Origin: Vibrio sp. ES.051
Lineage (GTDB): Bacteria; Pseudomonadota; Gammaproteobacteria; Enterobacterales; Vibrionaceae
Assembly (NCBI RefSeq): GCF_002563795.1
Contig: NZ_PDJL01000003.1
Coordinates: forward strand, 186,001 to 250,000
DNA: 64,000 nucleotides
Reading direction: 5' to 3'
Part shown: piece after piece, positions 37,317-46,826 of the stretch
Layout of the letters: each line of letters starts with the position of its first letter
How positions within the stretch are numbered: the stretch's first letter is position 1
The notes under the pieces: generated by a model
The model's input: the letters and a program-made list of their open reading frames with translations, nothing else
Databases searched by the model: none
What the model was told of the DNA's origin: nothing
Position numbers and translations under genes: made by a program

Positions 37317-38357
37317 TTATAACGGATCGTTAATTTGTACTACAAGTTTGCCGAAATTCTTGCCTTCCAACAGACCGATAAATGCTTCTGGCGCATTACC
37401 TAGCTCTTTTACTAGGTGTTCACGGTATTGGATCTTTCCTTCTGCCAACCATTGGTTAATATCTTGAGCAAACTCACCGTAACGGTGTCCGTAGTCATCA
37501 AAAATAATGAAGCCTTGGATTTTAATTCTCTTAGTCAGTATCTTACCCATTAACAGTGGTAAGTGATCTGTTCCTTGCGGCAGTTCAGTTGCGTTGTATT
37601 GAGAAACCAAGCCACACAGCGGGATACGCGCATTGGTATTGAGCAAGGGTAGTACCGCATCAAATACTTTGCCGCCAACGTTTTCGAAGTAAATGTCGAT
37701 ACCTTTGTCACAAGCGTTTTTCAGTTGCTTAGCAAAGTCATCGGCTTTGTGATCAATACACTCATCGAAGCCAAGGACTTCTTTTGCATAGCGGCACTTC
37801 TCTTCACCGCCGGCAATGCCAACAACGTGGCAGCCTTTGATCTTGCCGATTTGACCAACCGTTGCACCCACTGGGCCCGTGGCGGCGGCCACAACAATCG
37901 TTTCACCTGCTTTTGGTTGACCGATGTCTAACAGACCCATATATGCAGTAAAGCCAGGCATACCCGCAACGCCTAGTGCATAAGATGGGTTTTGTGGCTC
38001 TTTACCAAGTTTAATCACCATTTCGCCCGTGGAAATCGCGTAATCTTGCCAGCCCACTGTGTATGCAAGCACCCACTCACCCGCTTCATAGTCTGGGTGG
38101 TTTGATGCTTCTACTTGGCAGACCGTGCCACCAACCATGACATCATCAACAGCGACAGGATCAGCGTATGACTCCGCATCGCTCATACGACCACGCATGT
38201 AAGGGTCTAAAGACAGATAAACCGTTCTCAGTAGCATTTCACCATCTTGAGGGATAGGTTTCGCTACTTCTTCGAGGCGAAAGTTTTCTTTTGTTGGTGC
38301 CCCATGTGGACGTGAAGCGAGGACGATTCTTCGATTGATAGGGTTTGTCATATTCAT
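37317..38357 (-). CDS. curA: NADPH-dependent curcumin/enone reductase (CurA-like)
   Basis: 346 residues of the medium-chain reductase type that lacks zinc. It closely matches E. coli CurA/YncB: NRRIVLASRPHGAPTKENFR, TVYLSLDPYMRGRMSD, VVAAATGPVGATVGQIGK (the NADP fold), FENVGGKVFDAVLPLLN. It reduces double bonds next to a carbonyl in electrophilic compounds. It starts 12 bases from an operator matching that of the nearby NemR-like repressor. Confidence 0.92.
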   Translation of the reverse strand: MNMTNPINRRIVLASRPHGAPTKENFRLEEVAKPIPQDGEMLLRTVYLSLDPYMRGRMSDAESYADPVAVDDVMVGGTVCQVEASNHPDYEAGEWVLAYTVGWQDYAISTGEMVIKLGKEPQNPSYALGVAGMPGFTAYMGLLDIGQPKAGETIVVAAATGPVGATVGQIGKIKGCHVVGIAGGEEKCRYAKEVLGFDECIDHKADDFAKQLKNACDKGIDIYFENVGGKVFDAVLPLLNTNARIPLCGLVSQYNATELPQGTDHLPLLMGKILTKRIKIQGFIIFDDYGHRYGEFAQDINQWLAEGKIQYREHLVKELGNAPEAFIGLLEGKNFGKLVVQINDPL

Positions 38358-38368
38358 TTCACCTTTTG

Positions 38369-38387
38369 ATTAGACCGGTCGTCTAAT
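38369..38387. promoter_or_regulatory. NemR-type operator, upstream of curA
   Basis: ATTAGAC, five bases, GTCTAAT: a 7-bp inverted repeat. A near-copy lies before the repressor gene at 39102-39120. Confidence 0.75.
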
Positions 38388-38482
38388 TTGATTTCAAAAT
38401 GACCCGCCATAATGGCGGGAACTTTGTGGCGTTACAAAGGGAGTTTCTCCTCAGTGAAACACGTGTTAATTGGTACTAATGC

Positions 38483-39082
38483 TTACGGGCAAGAGCGGGT
38501 GTTTTGCAACAAGTGTTGTGTATAGATCAGGCTTTGTGTTAATGCTGCCTGATCTTGATACAGCTTGTTAAGTAAACTCGCACCATTCCAAAGGTAGTAT
38601 ATTTGTCTTGCGAGTAAAGCACTGTCACCATTTGGAATCGAGCCGTCTTGAATGCCGACGTCAATACAATCAGCTATCGCTTGAATAGTTTTATCAGCAC
38701 CTTGTCGCAATGCTAGGCGCATTGACTCCGACAGGTCTGAAACTTCTGCGCTTAACTTGACCAATAAACACTTGTTCGCATTACACACATCATCTTCCAC
38801 TTTGACCATTTCTTCAAAGTAGCTCATTAAGCGTTGATGTCCATTGAGATCGGTATTGGTAAAGCGCGCTTTTAAGCGTTCAAAGTACTTAGTAAAGTAA
38901 TCTTGAATCATCGCTTCACCGAATTGTTCTTTGGATTTGAAGTAATGATAAAAAGAGCCTTTGGGTACTGCGGCCGTTTTTAAAAGCTCTGAAAGCCCAA
39001 CACTCGTAAACCCTCGGGTTACGATCAATTCGTATCCTACGTTGATAATGTGTTGGCGAGTGTCATTAGTCTTTGCGTTCAT
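38483..39082 (-). CDS. nemR: TetR family repressor, NemR-like
   Basis: 199 residues. The N-terminal helix-turn-helix (GFTSVGLSELLKTAAVPKGS, FYHYFKSKEQFG) closely matches E. coli NemR, and the redox-sensing cysteine has a counterpart at C105 in NKCLLVKLSAEV; a second cysteine is C100. NemR senses N-ethylmaleimide, methylglyoxal and bleach and represses detoxifying reductases. It lies upstream of curA and gst in the same direction, and both it and curA have matching operators. Confidence 0.87.
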   Translation of the reverse strand: MNAKTNDTRQHIINVGYELIVTRGFTSVGLSELLKTAAVPKGSFYHYFKSKEQFGEAMIQDYFTKYFERLKARFTNTDLNGHQRLMSYFEEMVKVEDDVCNANKCLLVKLSAEVSDLSESMRLALRQGADKTIQAIADCIDVGIQDGSIPNGDSALLARQIYYLWNGASLLNKLYQDQAALTQSLIYTQHLLQNTRSCP

Positions 39083-39101
39083 GGGGCGTACTATAGAATT
39101 A

Positions 39102-39120
39102 ATTAGACCAGTCGTCTAGT
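39102..39120. promoter_or_regulatory. NemR-type operator, upstream of the repressor
   Basis: ATTAGAC, CAGTC, GTCTAGT: the same inverted repeat as at 38369 with one changed base in the right half. It lies 19 bases before the repressor's start, which suggests autoregulation. Confidence 0.72.
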
Positions 39121-39132
39121 CTTTGTTGGGTG

Positions 39133-39453
39133 TTATTTGATCAATTCGTATTCAATAACAAAGAACGTCTCTGTATTTGGGTAAATTTCTCGGATCAATT
39201 TTTTTAACTTGGGTAACTCCATTGCTTCTTGTTCTGCATGAAACTCATTGATTTCATAAAATTTTAATGGTTTCACGGAAAGGATTTTGATATCGCAGAC
39301 TTTGCGGTCTGTCTCCAAGGTAAAGACTTCCACTACTGTATTTGGCACGTAGTGACTTTCTGACTCATCGCGAATAGTGATGGTCTTTTTGCCAGATGTG
39401 ATTAAAGGCGTTAGGAACTCAAAGAAGGTGATTTTAGTTGGATGAGATGACAT
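39133..39453 (-). CDS. yqfB: ASCH-domain protein, YqfB-type N4-acetylcytidine amidohydrolase
   Basis: 106 residues, same length and layout as E. coli YqfB: ITFFEFLTPLITSGKKTITI with the catalytic Lys, IRDESESHYVPNT, HAEQEAMELPKLKKLIREI, FFVIEYEL. YqfB hydrolyses N4-acetylcytidine, a breakdown product of tRNA. A role here follows from the match. It is read leftward, ending 12 bases before the repressor's operator. Confidence 0.88.
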   Translation of the reverse strand: MSSHPTKITFFEFLTPLITSGKKTITIRDESESHYVPNTVVEVFTLETDRKVCDIKILSVKPLKFYEINEFHAEQEAMELPKLKKLIREIYPNTETFFVIEYELIK

Positions 39454-39766
39454 TATGTACTCACTTATCTGTTGGTTTGGTTCGATTATATACCCAAATA
39501 ACCTGTTCTGTGAGAATGATTCGTAGTGAGGAACAAACGAGTTTTGTCGATAAGCATGAAATTTAGAATTTGAGCTAAGTTTGGCAAGTTAAGAACAAAA
39601 CAGGCATTGATTAGCAGGGAGTTAGAAAAAGAACTGAAGAGGAAGTCTTAATATCAAGTATAGGGGTCGTTGAGGGTAGGTTTTATCGGGATTTCGTCAT
39701 TGGAGTATGAATAATGAAGGAGCATTTTCTTTCAAATTATGACACTCTGTAGTTGAAGAGAAATAA
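39454..39766. other. Intergenic region with one interspersed repeat
   Basis: About 310 bases without a gene; a TATACCCAAATAACC copy is at 39489-39503. It should hold the yqfB promoter on the minus strand. Confidence 0.4.
39489..39503 (+). repeat. Interspersed repeat, copy TATACCCAAATAACC
   Basis: Identical over 15 bases to the copy at 21935-21949. Confidence 0.6.
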
Positions 39767-39796
39767 AACAGTCCCTCTCCATCGAGAGGGACTGTT
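39767..39796 (-). terminator. Rho-independent terminator of malK
   Basis: Perfect 13-bp stem AACAGTCCCTCTC / GAGAGGGACTGTT with a 4-base loop; the minus-strand tail is TTATTT. It lies 18 bases after the malK stop, so malK is not followed by lamB as in E. coli. Confidence 0.9.
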
Positions 39797-39814
39797 AGCA
39801 ACAAACTCAGTTGT

Positions 39815-40933
39815 TTATTCTGCGTCTAGGCCGTTCTCTTTGTAGAGTCGGCGACATGCACGGCCATCACTATGGAACAGGTGACAACGATGTGCCGGAA
39901 TACCAATTTCTAACTTATCGCCGGCTTCAACCGCTAAGGTATCTGGTTGACGGAAGATAACGTCTGCATCTGCGCCCTCAAGGTTGAGGTATACTTGAGT
40001 CTCGTTACCCAGCTTCTCGACAATCATCACTTCGCCGTGAATCGAAGCATCTGCTTCCGTGGCGCTTATCAAATGCTCAGGACGCACACCGAGGGACATA
40101 CGGTCACCGCGATTAATGGTCGTGCCATCGACGGGAATCCAGAATGATACGCTGTTAGACAATTGAACTTTCACGCGATCTGATTCAACTTCATCAATAA
40201 ATACACTCATGAAGTTCATTTTTGGTGAACCGATAAAACCGGCAACGAAACGGTTTTGTGGATAGTGGTATAGCTCGAGAGGTTTACCTACTTGGGATAC
40301 ATTACCACCGTCTAATACTACGATCTTATCTGCCATGGTCATTGCTTCTACCTGATCGTGCGTTACGTAGATCATGGTACAACCAAGTTGGCGTTGTAGT
40401 TTCGTGATTTGAGCACGCATGTTTACACGCAGTGCTGCATCAAGGTTAGACAAAGGCTCATCTAAAAGAAATACGTTTGGTTGGGAAACCAGAGTACGAC
40501 CGATAGCGACACGCTGACGTTGGCCGCCAGAAAGCGATTTTGGTTGACGCTCAAGTAAGTGTCCTAACTGTAGGATTTCTGATGCTTGTTCAACACGTTT
40601 ATCAATTTCGGCCTTGTTTGCTTTCGCTAGCTTGAGACCAAATGACATGTTGTCGTATAAATTCAGGTGCGGGTATAGAGCGTAAGACTGGAACACCATA
40701 CCAACGCCACGTTTGGATGGTTCGACGTCATTCATGTGTTGGTCACCAATATACAAATCACCTGAAGTAATGTCTTCAAGGCCGGCAATACAACGTAACA
40801 GGGTAGATTTACCACAGCCTGATGGACCTACGAAAACAACAAATTCACCTTCGTTGATTGTTAGATCCACGTTTTTAGAAATCAGTACGTCGCCATACGC
40901 TTTACAAACATTTTTTAACGTGACACTCGCCAT
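39815..40933 (-). CDS. malK: Maltose/maltodextrin ABC transporter ATP-binding protein
   Basis: 372 residues. ATPase domain: Walker [10 protein letters not shown] (about 36-44), signature [13 protein letters not shown], Walker [17 protein letters not shown], switch histidine in [11 protein letters not shown]. The C-terminal regulatory domain (about 240-370) is the MalK type that docks MalT and the glucose-specific EIIA. It powers uptake through MalFG. Divergent from malE, sharing a 670-bp control region. Confidence 0.96.
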   Translation of the reverse strand: MASVTLKNVCKAYGDVLISKNVDLTINEGEFVVFVGPSGCGKSTLLRCIAGLEDITSGDLYIGDQHMNDVEPSKRGVGMVFQSYALYPHLNLYDNMSFGLKLAKANKAEIDKRVEQASEILQLGHLLERQPKSLSGGQRQRVAIGRTLVSQPNVFLLDEPLSNLDAALRVNMRAQITKLQRQLGCTMIYVTHDQVEAMTMADKIVVLDGGNVSQVGKPLELYHYPQNRFVAGFIGSPKMNFMSVFIDEVESDRVKVQLSNSVSFWIPVDGTTINRGDRMSLGVRPEHLISATEADASIHGEVMIVEKLGNETQVYLNLEGADADVIFRQPDTLAVEAGDKLEIGIPAHRCHLFHSDGRACRRLYKENGLDAE

Positions 40934-41605
40934 GTAGCTCGTCCTCGATCAATTTTTTTATTATTTACCGCTCATCATTATATGAATTATCAAGCGAGCA
41001 GTAACAGTAGAAATTGGTAAGTGATTATGGTTAGTAAGAAAAGTAGGGTAGCACTTCAATAAAATGTCCTAAATAGAAGTGCTACCCATAATAGCCAAAT
41101 ACGAGTTTCACTCCCTCACATCATTCGTGTTGTCTCCCCCGTGAAATAATGACCACTAACAACACCAATAATGACATTCCACTCGCCTGGCAATGCAAAA
41201 CCAGCACATCTTTTCCTAACCTGTAGGCACTGCTGGTAAAGGGTTCTTACCATCCACTCTTGGATGACTGCAGTTTCTAAGATTGTGCGTAGGGCTACAT
41301 CCTCCTAATAAAAATAATTGCAGGGGGAGTAGACGGGGAGGAGTAAAAAAGGACAGGTAATGAAAGAGTTGGTCGGAAATCACATAATTGCCTTGTCTAA
41401 AGTTGAAATCGATCACAGGAAGTGTCTATTTTGTGAGTTGAGTCTCTTACCCTTGGCGATTGAGATCACGAAAATACGTCATAATCGTAAAGGCGTAGGG
41501 ATTAGGAGGATGAGACATATTGGATTATTTCAGAAGATATATGTCGGAATATGGCTGAACCTCAATGGACTAGCCCTACATCAAAAATATAAAAAGGATA
41601 CGAAC
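40934..41605. promoter_or_regulatory. Divergent mal control region with MalT-type boxes
   Basis: The known MalT box is GGGGA(T/G)GAGG. Good matches on the plus strand: GGGGAGGAG at 41335-41343 and GGAGGATGAG at 41505-41514; weaker: GGGGAG at 41324-41329, and on the minus strand GGAGGATG (41298-41306), GGGGGAGA (41133-41140) and GTGAGGGAG (41111-41118). A cluster of such sites between malK and malEFG is the E. coli arrangement. An 82-codon extension of malE through this region is open but not coding in character. Confidence 0.6.
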
Positions 41606-42784
41606 ATGAAAAAGTTAAGCGCTCTAGCACTAGGTACTTTTGTTGCTTTGGGGTCTTTTGGTGCTAATGCTGCCATCGAAGAAGGACAACTTACTATCTG
41701 GATCAACGGCGACAAAGGCTATAACGGTCTTGCTGAAGTGGGTAAGAAGTTTGAAGAAGATACTGGTATTAAAGTGACAGTGGCTCACCCAGACGGCCTT
41801 CAAGATAAATTCCCTCAAACTGCTGCGACTGGTGATGGTCCTGATATTGTATTCTGGGCCCATGACCGTTTCGGAGGTTACGCAGAAGCCGGCCTACTAG
41901 CAGAAATCAAACCTTCGAAAAACATCCAAGAAGGCATCGTTGATTTTGCATGGGATGCAGTACGTTACGACGGTAAACTGATTGGTTACCCTGTTGCGGT
42001 TGAGTCTCTATCTTTAATCTACAATAAAGACCTCGTGCCAAATCCACCAAAAACGTGGGAAGAAGTTGCAACGTTAGACGCAAAGCTTAAGAAAGACGGT
42101 AAGTCTGCAATCATGTGGAACCTAAAAGAACCATATTTCACTTGGCCTCTAATGGCGGCTGATGGTGGGTACGCGTTTAAATACACTTCAGAAGGTTATG
42201 ACGTTAAAGATGCGGGTATCGCAAACGAGGGCGTGAAAGACGCCATGGACTTTGTAAAAGGCCTTGTCGACAAAGGTGTCATCTCAGCAGATATGGATTA
42301 CTCAGTTTCTGAGTCTGCGTTTAACCAAGGTGAAGCAGCAATGACCATTAACGGCCCATGGTCTTGGGGTAACATCGAAAAGTCAGGTGTGAACTATGGC
42401 GTAACAACGCTTCCTAAGTTTCAAGGCCAATCTTCTAAGCCGTTTGTTGGTGTACTCACCGCAGGCATCAGCACCGCGTCACCGAACAAAGATTTAGCAG
42501 TAGAGTTCATTGAGAACTACCTACTCACTAACGATGGCTTGCGAATGGTTAACAATGACAAGCCTTTAGGTGCGGTTGCGCTTAACTCGTTCCAACGCGA
42601 ACTGGATTCAGATACTCGTATTTCAGCGACAATGGATAATGCGATGAACGGCGAAATCATGCCAAATATCCCTCAAATGAACGCATTTTGGGGCGCGGCT
42701 AAGAACGCGATCATTAACGTTGTTGATGGTCGTCAAACTGTGGATGCAGCACTTGCAGATGCAGAAAAACAAATGACTAAATAA
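41606..42784 (+). CDS. malE: Maltose/maltodextrin-binding periplasmic protein
   Basis: 392 residues: signal peptide ([20 protein letters not shown], cleavage near ANA) and a mature binding protein starting [20 protein letters not shown] as in E. coli MalE. It captures maltose and maltodextrins in the periplasm for MalFGK2. AAAAAGGA precedes ATG 41606. The frame is open to 41360 but the upstream part crosses the MalT boxes and is discarded. Confidence 0.97.
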   Translation: MKKLSALALGTFVALGSFGANAAIEEGQLTIWINGDKGYNGLAEVGKKFEEDTGIKVTVAHPDGLQDKFPQTAATGDGPDIVFWAHDRFGGYAEAGLLAEIKPSKNIQEGIVDFAWDAVRYDGKLIGYPVAVESLSLIYNKDLVPNPPKTWEEVATLDAKLKKDGKSAIMWNLKEPYFTWPLMAADGGYAFKYTSEGYDVKDAGIANEGVKDAMDFVKGLVDKGVISADMDYSVSESAFNQGEAAMTINGPWSWGNIEKSGVNYGVTTLPKFQGQSSKPFVGVLTAGISTASPNKDLAVEFIENYLLTNDGLRMVNNDKPLGAVALNSFQRELDSDTRISATMDNAMNGEIMPNIPQMNAFWGAAKNAIINVVDGRQTVDAALADAEKQMTK

Positions 42785-42799
42785 TCCAGTAAGACCTTT

Positions 42800-42823
42800 T
42801 AAGGAGGGGGTAACTCCTCCTTA
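42800..42823 (+). terminator. malE-malF intercistronic hairpin
   Basis: TAAGGAGG / CCTCCTTA, 8 bp, with an 8-base loop, then CTTTTC. In E. coli a hairpin in the same gap protects malE mRNA and lowers malF expression; the same role is likely here. Confidence 0.6.
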
Positions 42824-42862
42824 CTTTTCAATGTTTATTTTATATTCGCTAGCAGGTTCCCT

Positions 42863-44437
42863 ATGCAGTCAGTTCAAGGTACAAATGCTATGACAGCACC
42901 AGAAGCCAGCCTTCCGAGCAGTAAGAAAGTGTTCATGAAATGGTCACTTTTAGGTACTGTCGGTATTATCAATGGCTACGCAACTATCCTTATGTATTCA
43001 CGCGGCGAGATTGCGTTTGCACTACTTACCCTCATTCTTACCGCTTTAGCGTTGTTCATTTTTGGTAGTAAAAAGACGTACGCACACCGTTATATTTATC
43101 CTGGCATTGCAGGGATGATCCTTTTCATCCTTTTCCCTTTGGCGTATACCATCGGTTTGGCGTTTACCAACTACAGCGCGAAAAACCAGCTCTCTTTTGA
43201 GCGTACGCAGAGCGTTCTTTTAGATAGAACTTATCAAAGCGGTGATAGCTACCCGTTCACTCTGTATAAAACCAAACAAGGCCACCAACTTGTGGTTGAA
43301 AAAGACGGTGAGTTACTCGCAACACCAAACTTCCAACTCGACGATTTGTCTGTCTCTGAACTTGACCTTGAACCTATTGAAGCTGCGAGTGGCGAAAAAG
43401 AGTCAATCAAAACGATCATTAAGAGCCGTAATGCGTTAAGCGAAGTTGACCTGAACCTTCCTAATGGCGAAGACATTCGTATGAGTGGCTTACGTAAGTT
43501 TGCTGCAGTTGTACCTTTGTACACTTTGCAAGAAGATGGGGAGACATTGTACAACAATCGCACTGAAGAAACGTTTCGTCCAAATATGGAAGTGGGTTAC
43601 TACCAACCTGTGGATGAAAACGGTCAGTTCGTTGGTAATACCGTATCACCAGGTTTCGTGGTGAATATAGGCACGCACAATTTTGAACGTGTGTGGAAAG
43701 ACGATGGCATCAAAGAGCCATTTATTAGCATTTTCATTTGGACGATTGTTTTCTCAGCACTGACCGTGTTGTTCACTCTAGTGATTGGCCTTGTCTTAGC
43801 CAGTGTCGTTCAGTGGGAAGCATTAAAAGGACGGGCCGCTTACCGATTGTTACTCATTCTGCCTTATGCGGTCCCTGCGTTTATTTCTATCTTAATCTTC
43901 AAAGGTCTGTTTAACCAAAGCTTTGGTGAGATCAACATGCTTCTGGAAGGTTTGTTTGGTATTAGTCCTGCTTGGTTCTCTGACCCATTCATGGCGAAGA
44001 GTATGATCTTGATTGTAAACACCTGGCTCGGCTTTCCTTATATGATGATTCTGTGTATGGGGTTGCTAAAAGCGATTCCAGATGACCTATACGAAGCGTC
44101 TGCGATCGATGGGGCGAACTTTATCACTAACTTTACACGCATCACCTTACCGATGATGTTGAAACCACTGACGCCACTATTGATTGCGAGTTTTGCTTTT
44201 AACTTCAATAACTTTGTACTTATCCAGTTGTTGACAGGTGGTGGTCCAAACATGATTGGTACGTCAGAACCGGCAGGCTATACTGACCTATTGGTCAGCT
44301 ACACCTACCGCATCGCATTCGAGGGTGCTGGGGGGCAAGACTTTGGCCTAGCAAGTGCAGTCGCAACATTGATCTTCCTGTTAGTTGGCGCGCTGGCTCT
44401 TATCAACCTACGTGTAACTAAAGTAGCTCAAGATTAA
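42863..44437 (+). CDS. malF: Maltose ABC transporter permease MalF
   Basis: 524 residues, close to E. coli MalF (514). Three N-terminal membrane spans, the large periplasmic P2 loop (about 95-280), then the ABC permease core. The EAA loop that docks MalK is EASAIDGANFITNFTRITLP. Follows malE after a hairpin; malG is next. Confidence 0.96.
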   Translation: MQSVQGTNAMTAPEASLPSSKKVFMKWSLLGTVGIINGYATILMYSRGEIAFALLTLILTALALFIFGSKKTYAHRYIYPGIAGMILFILFPLAYTIGLAFTNYSAKNQLSFERTQSVLLDRTYQSGDSYPFTLYKTKQGHQLVVEKDGELLATPNFQLDDLSVSELDLEPIEAASGEKESIKTIIKSRNALSEVDLNLPNGEDIRMSGLRKFAAVVPLYTLQEDGETLYNNRTEETFRPNMEVGYYQPVDENGQFVGNTVSPGFVVNIGTHNFERVWKDDGIKEPFISIFIWTIVFSALTVLFTLVIGLVLASVVQWEALKGRAAYRLLLILPYAVPAFISILIFKGLFNQSFGEINMLLEGLFGISPAWFSDPFMAKSMILIVNTWLGFPYMMILCMGLLKAIPDDLYEASAIDGANFITNFTRITLPMMLKPLTPLLIASFAFNFNNFVLIQLLTGGGPNMIGTSEPAGYTDLLVSYTYRIAFEGAGGQDFGLASAVATLIFLLVGALALINLRVTKVAQD

Positions 44438-44449
44438 GGAGAGATTACC

Positions 44450-45340
44450 ATGGCAATGGTACAAGGTAAGTCATTAAAGTATCGTGTTTGGGCTACTCAT
44501 ATTGCAATGTGGGCATTCTTGGCACTCATTATTTTCCCTTTGCTGATGATCATCGCAATTTCATTCCGTGAGGGTAACTTTGCAACGGGTAATTTGATCC
44601 CTGACAATCCAACACTTGACCACTGGAAACTGGCGTTAGGTTTCTCGGTCACCAACCCTGATGGCACGGTGACACCACCGCCATTCCCAGTTATGACGTG
44701 GTTGTGGAACTCAGTAAAAGTGGGGGGTATTTCTGCAATCCTAATCGTGGCGCTATCAACCACATCGGCTTACGCGTTTGCTCGTATGAAGTTCAAAGGT
44801 AAGAACACCATTCTGAAAGCGATGATGATCTTCCAAATGTTCCCAGCGGTACTGGCACTGGTTGCACTTTACGCGTTGTTCGACAAGCTTGGTCAGTACA
44901 TCCCATTCCTTGGTTTAAACACGCATGGTGGTTTGATCTTCGCTTACTTAGGTGGTATCGCACTGCACGTATGGACGATTAAAGGCTACTTCGAAAGTAT
45001 TGACTCTTCGCTAGAAGAAGCGGCTGCACTGGATGGCGCGACACCTTGGCAAGCGTTCCGCTTGGTATTGCTTCCACTGTCTGTACCTATCTTAGCGGTG
45101 GTATTCATCTTGTCGTTTATCATGGTAATTGGTGAAGTTCCTGTAGCATCCTTACTACTTTCTGATGTAGACTCGTACACACTTGCAGTGGGGATGCAGC
45201 AATACCTGTATCCACAAAATTACTTGTGGGGTGACTTTGCCGCCGCTGCAGTACTTTCAGCAGTGCCAATCACTGCAGTATTCTTACTTGCGCAACGCTG
45301 GCTGGTTGGTGGTCTAACCGCTGGGGGTGTGAAAGGATAA
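44450..45340 (+). CDS. malG: Maltose ABC transporter permease MalG
   Basis: 296 residues, the same length as E. coli MalG, six membrane spans, EAA loop [20 protein letters not shown]. It pairs with MalF. AAGGAGAG precedes ATG 44450, 12 bases after malF. Confidence 0.96.
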   Translation: MAMVQGKSLKYRVWATHIAMWAFLALIIFPLLMIIAISFREGNFATGNLIPDNPTLDHWKLALGFSVTNPDGTVTPPPFPVMTWLWNSVKVGGISAILIVALSTTSAYAFARMKFKGKNTILKAMMIFQMFPAVLALVALYALFDKLGQYIPFLGLNTHGGLIFAYLGGIALHVWTIKGYFESIDSSLEEAAALDGATPWQAFRLVLLPLSVPILAVVFILSFIMVIGEVPVASLLLSDVDSYTLAVGMQQYLYPQNYLWGDFAAAAVLSAVPITAVFLLAQRWLVGGLTAGGVKG

Positions 45341-45378
45341 TCTCAAGTGGTCTTTGAGATTGACAAGAATAACTAGAA

Positions 45379-45402
45379 AAGGGCGACCATAGGGTCGCCC
45401 TT
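45379..45402 (+). terminator. Terminator after malG
   Basis: AAGGGCGACC / GGTCGCCCTT, 10 bp with a 4-base loop, 39 bases after the malG stop. Only two T follow before GTACTT, so termination may be partial. Confidence 0.6.
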
Positions 45403-45483
45403 GTACTTAGCACTGATATTACACTTTTGGTTTGGCCGCCGATCAGTAATATCTTGCTTTTATTTGGCGTTACGCATAGCTGG

Positions 45484-45525
45484 CTGTTAGCTTAGTTCCT
45501 TACGATTTAACCACTAACAGTTTTT
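45484..45525 (+). terminator. Second hairpin with T run downstream of malG
   Basis: CTGTTAG (45484-45490) pairs with CTAACAG (45514-45520), followed directly by TTTTT. The loop is 23 bases. It is separated from the malG terminator by about 80 bases. Confidence 0.45.
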
Positions 45526-45533
45526 GTAACCAT

Positions 45534-45560
45534 AACCTGAGTTTCGACTCAGGTTTTTTT
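45534..45560 (+). terminator. Third, strong terminator downstream of malG
   Basis: AACCTGAGT / ACTCAGGTT, a perfect 9-bp stem with a stable TTCG loop and a T run of about eight. It is the end expected of a small RNA, and no known gene ends here. Confidence 0.85.
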
Positions 45561-45774
45561 ATGCTTGCTAAAGAATAATGATTCAAAAGCAGGTTCAGAC
45601 TAGCGGCTTTGCAATGGATTACACAAGGGCTGAATAATGCGCTGCGTAGCACTTCACATAAATAGGTCAAATGATATCAAAGAGAGATTGCTGCATCAGC
45701 GCGTCACTCTCGCGAAGCCGAGTATCTTTAAGTTATTAGGAGATAATCATAGTTAGGGGAGGAAGCAAAGAGGT
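45561..45774. other. Intergenic region after the malG terminators
   Basis: About 210 bases; with the preceding 220 bases this makes a 434-bp gap after malG. Nothing but the hairpins is identified. See the small-RNA finding. Confidence 0.35.
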
Positions 45775-46020
45775 TCACAGCTCTCGGTTGGAAGGGGCAC
45801 ATCCGACATATTGTAGTAAGGTATATAAACTCTCTTGCTGCAGGGCGACACGACGAAATAAATTGGCGAATGTTTCATCACCGCCGAAGCAAGCTTGAAT
45901 ATAATGGTTAATTTCTGTTTCGTTGTAACCTGCGACGTACATGGTTCTTACCCATTGGTACTCGACCGTTTTTAGATTGATCAACGTCTCTTCACTTAAG
46001 GTGGTTTCTTTTATTCTCAA
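45775..46020 (-). CDS. Small hypothetical protein
   Basis: 81 residues, mostly helical (LSEETLINLKTVEYQWVRTM; NHYIQACFGGDETFANLFRRV). No signal peptide or membrane segment. I do not recognise the family. The start, ATG 46020, has no strong ribosome binding site. Confidence 0.6.
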   Translation of the reverse strand: MRIKETTLSEETLINLKTVEYQWVRTMYVAGYNETEINHYIQACFGGDETFANLFRRVALQQESLYTLLQYVGCAPSNREL

Positions 46021-46193
46021 GATCCTAACTCTTCTATTCAGTACCTAAGTAATAGGTGGATTTAAGCAAAGCAAGGTGAAGGATGCATGACAATAGAATT
46101 GAATTTGAAATAAATGTCATAATCACGACATTGCTTCATAGTTAAGGTTGAGAGCTGTGGCCGCTGAGTGTGCTGGTGCGGCCACTCCACAAG

Positions 46194-46679
46194 TTACTTA
46201 AGATACTTTACGTGAGCTTCCATTTCCTCGCCGATTTCTTTACGCATGTTCATTAGGCGAATGGCGGATTGCTCTAATGCTTTATCTTCTTCAGATTCAG
46301 GCGCCCATTTCGGGACATCGGTTGGTTTCCCGTTTTCGTCCACTGCCACCATAATCACAATGCAGTGCGTAGTTAGGCGGTTTTTCATTTCTTTGGGGTC
46401 ACTGGCCTGAACATCAATCGCGATGTGCATTGAGCTGCGACCCGTGTAAATCACTTTTGCGCTGACTTCGACAAGGTTACCAACATGGATAGGGGCGACA
46501 AAGCGAATGCCACCCGCGTAGGCAGTAATACAGTATTTGCCACTCCAAGCTGCAGAACAGGCGTAAGCTGCTAAATCAATCCATTTCATTACGGCGCCGC
46601 CGTGAACTTTTCCGCCAAAATTGACGTCACTAGGTTCTGCTAAAAAGCGAAGAGTCATCTCTCTTTGCCCACTGCTCAT
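46194..46679 (-). CDS. Acyl-CoA thioesterase, hotdog fold (YciA type)
   Basis: 161 residues. The hotdog core is FGGKVHGGAVMKWIDLAAYACSA with the catalytic Asp in the segment, then GNLVEVSAKVIYTGRSSMHI. Such enzymes hydrolyse acyl-CoAs in the cytoplasm. Single gene. Confidence 0.9.
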   Translation of the reverse strand: MSSGQREMTLRFLAEPSDVNFGGKVHGGAVMKWIDLAAYACSAAWSGKYCITAYAGGIRFVAPIHVGNLVEVSAKVIYTGRSSMHIAIDVQASDPKEMKNRLTTHCIVIMVAVDENGKPTDVPKWAPESEEDKALEQSAIRLMNMRKEIGEEMEAHVKYLK

Positions 46680-46826
46680 CTGTCATTCCTTTCTGAGTTA
46701 CTTTGAGCTCAATGTAGCAGTAAGAGCGAGTCACGGAAATAGCAAACGTAACAAAACGTTAACTTTTTAAAAAGTGACAATAAAAACAGCCACGATCATT
46801 TCCATGGCTTTCTATGTGGTGTGGGA

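Noticed and set aside
41360..41605. 82-codon extension of malE
   Set aside because: It runs through the MalT boxes and would hide the signal peptide.
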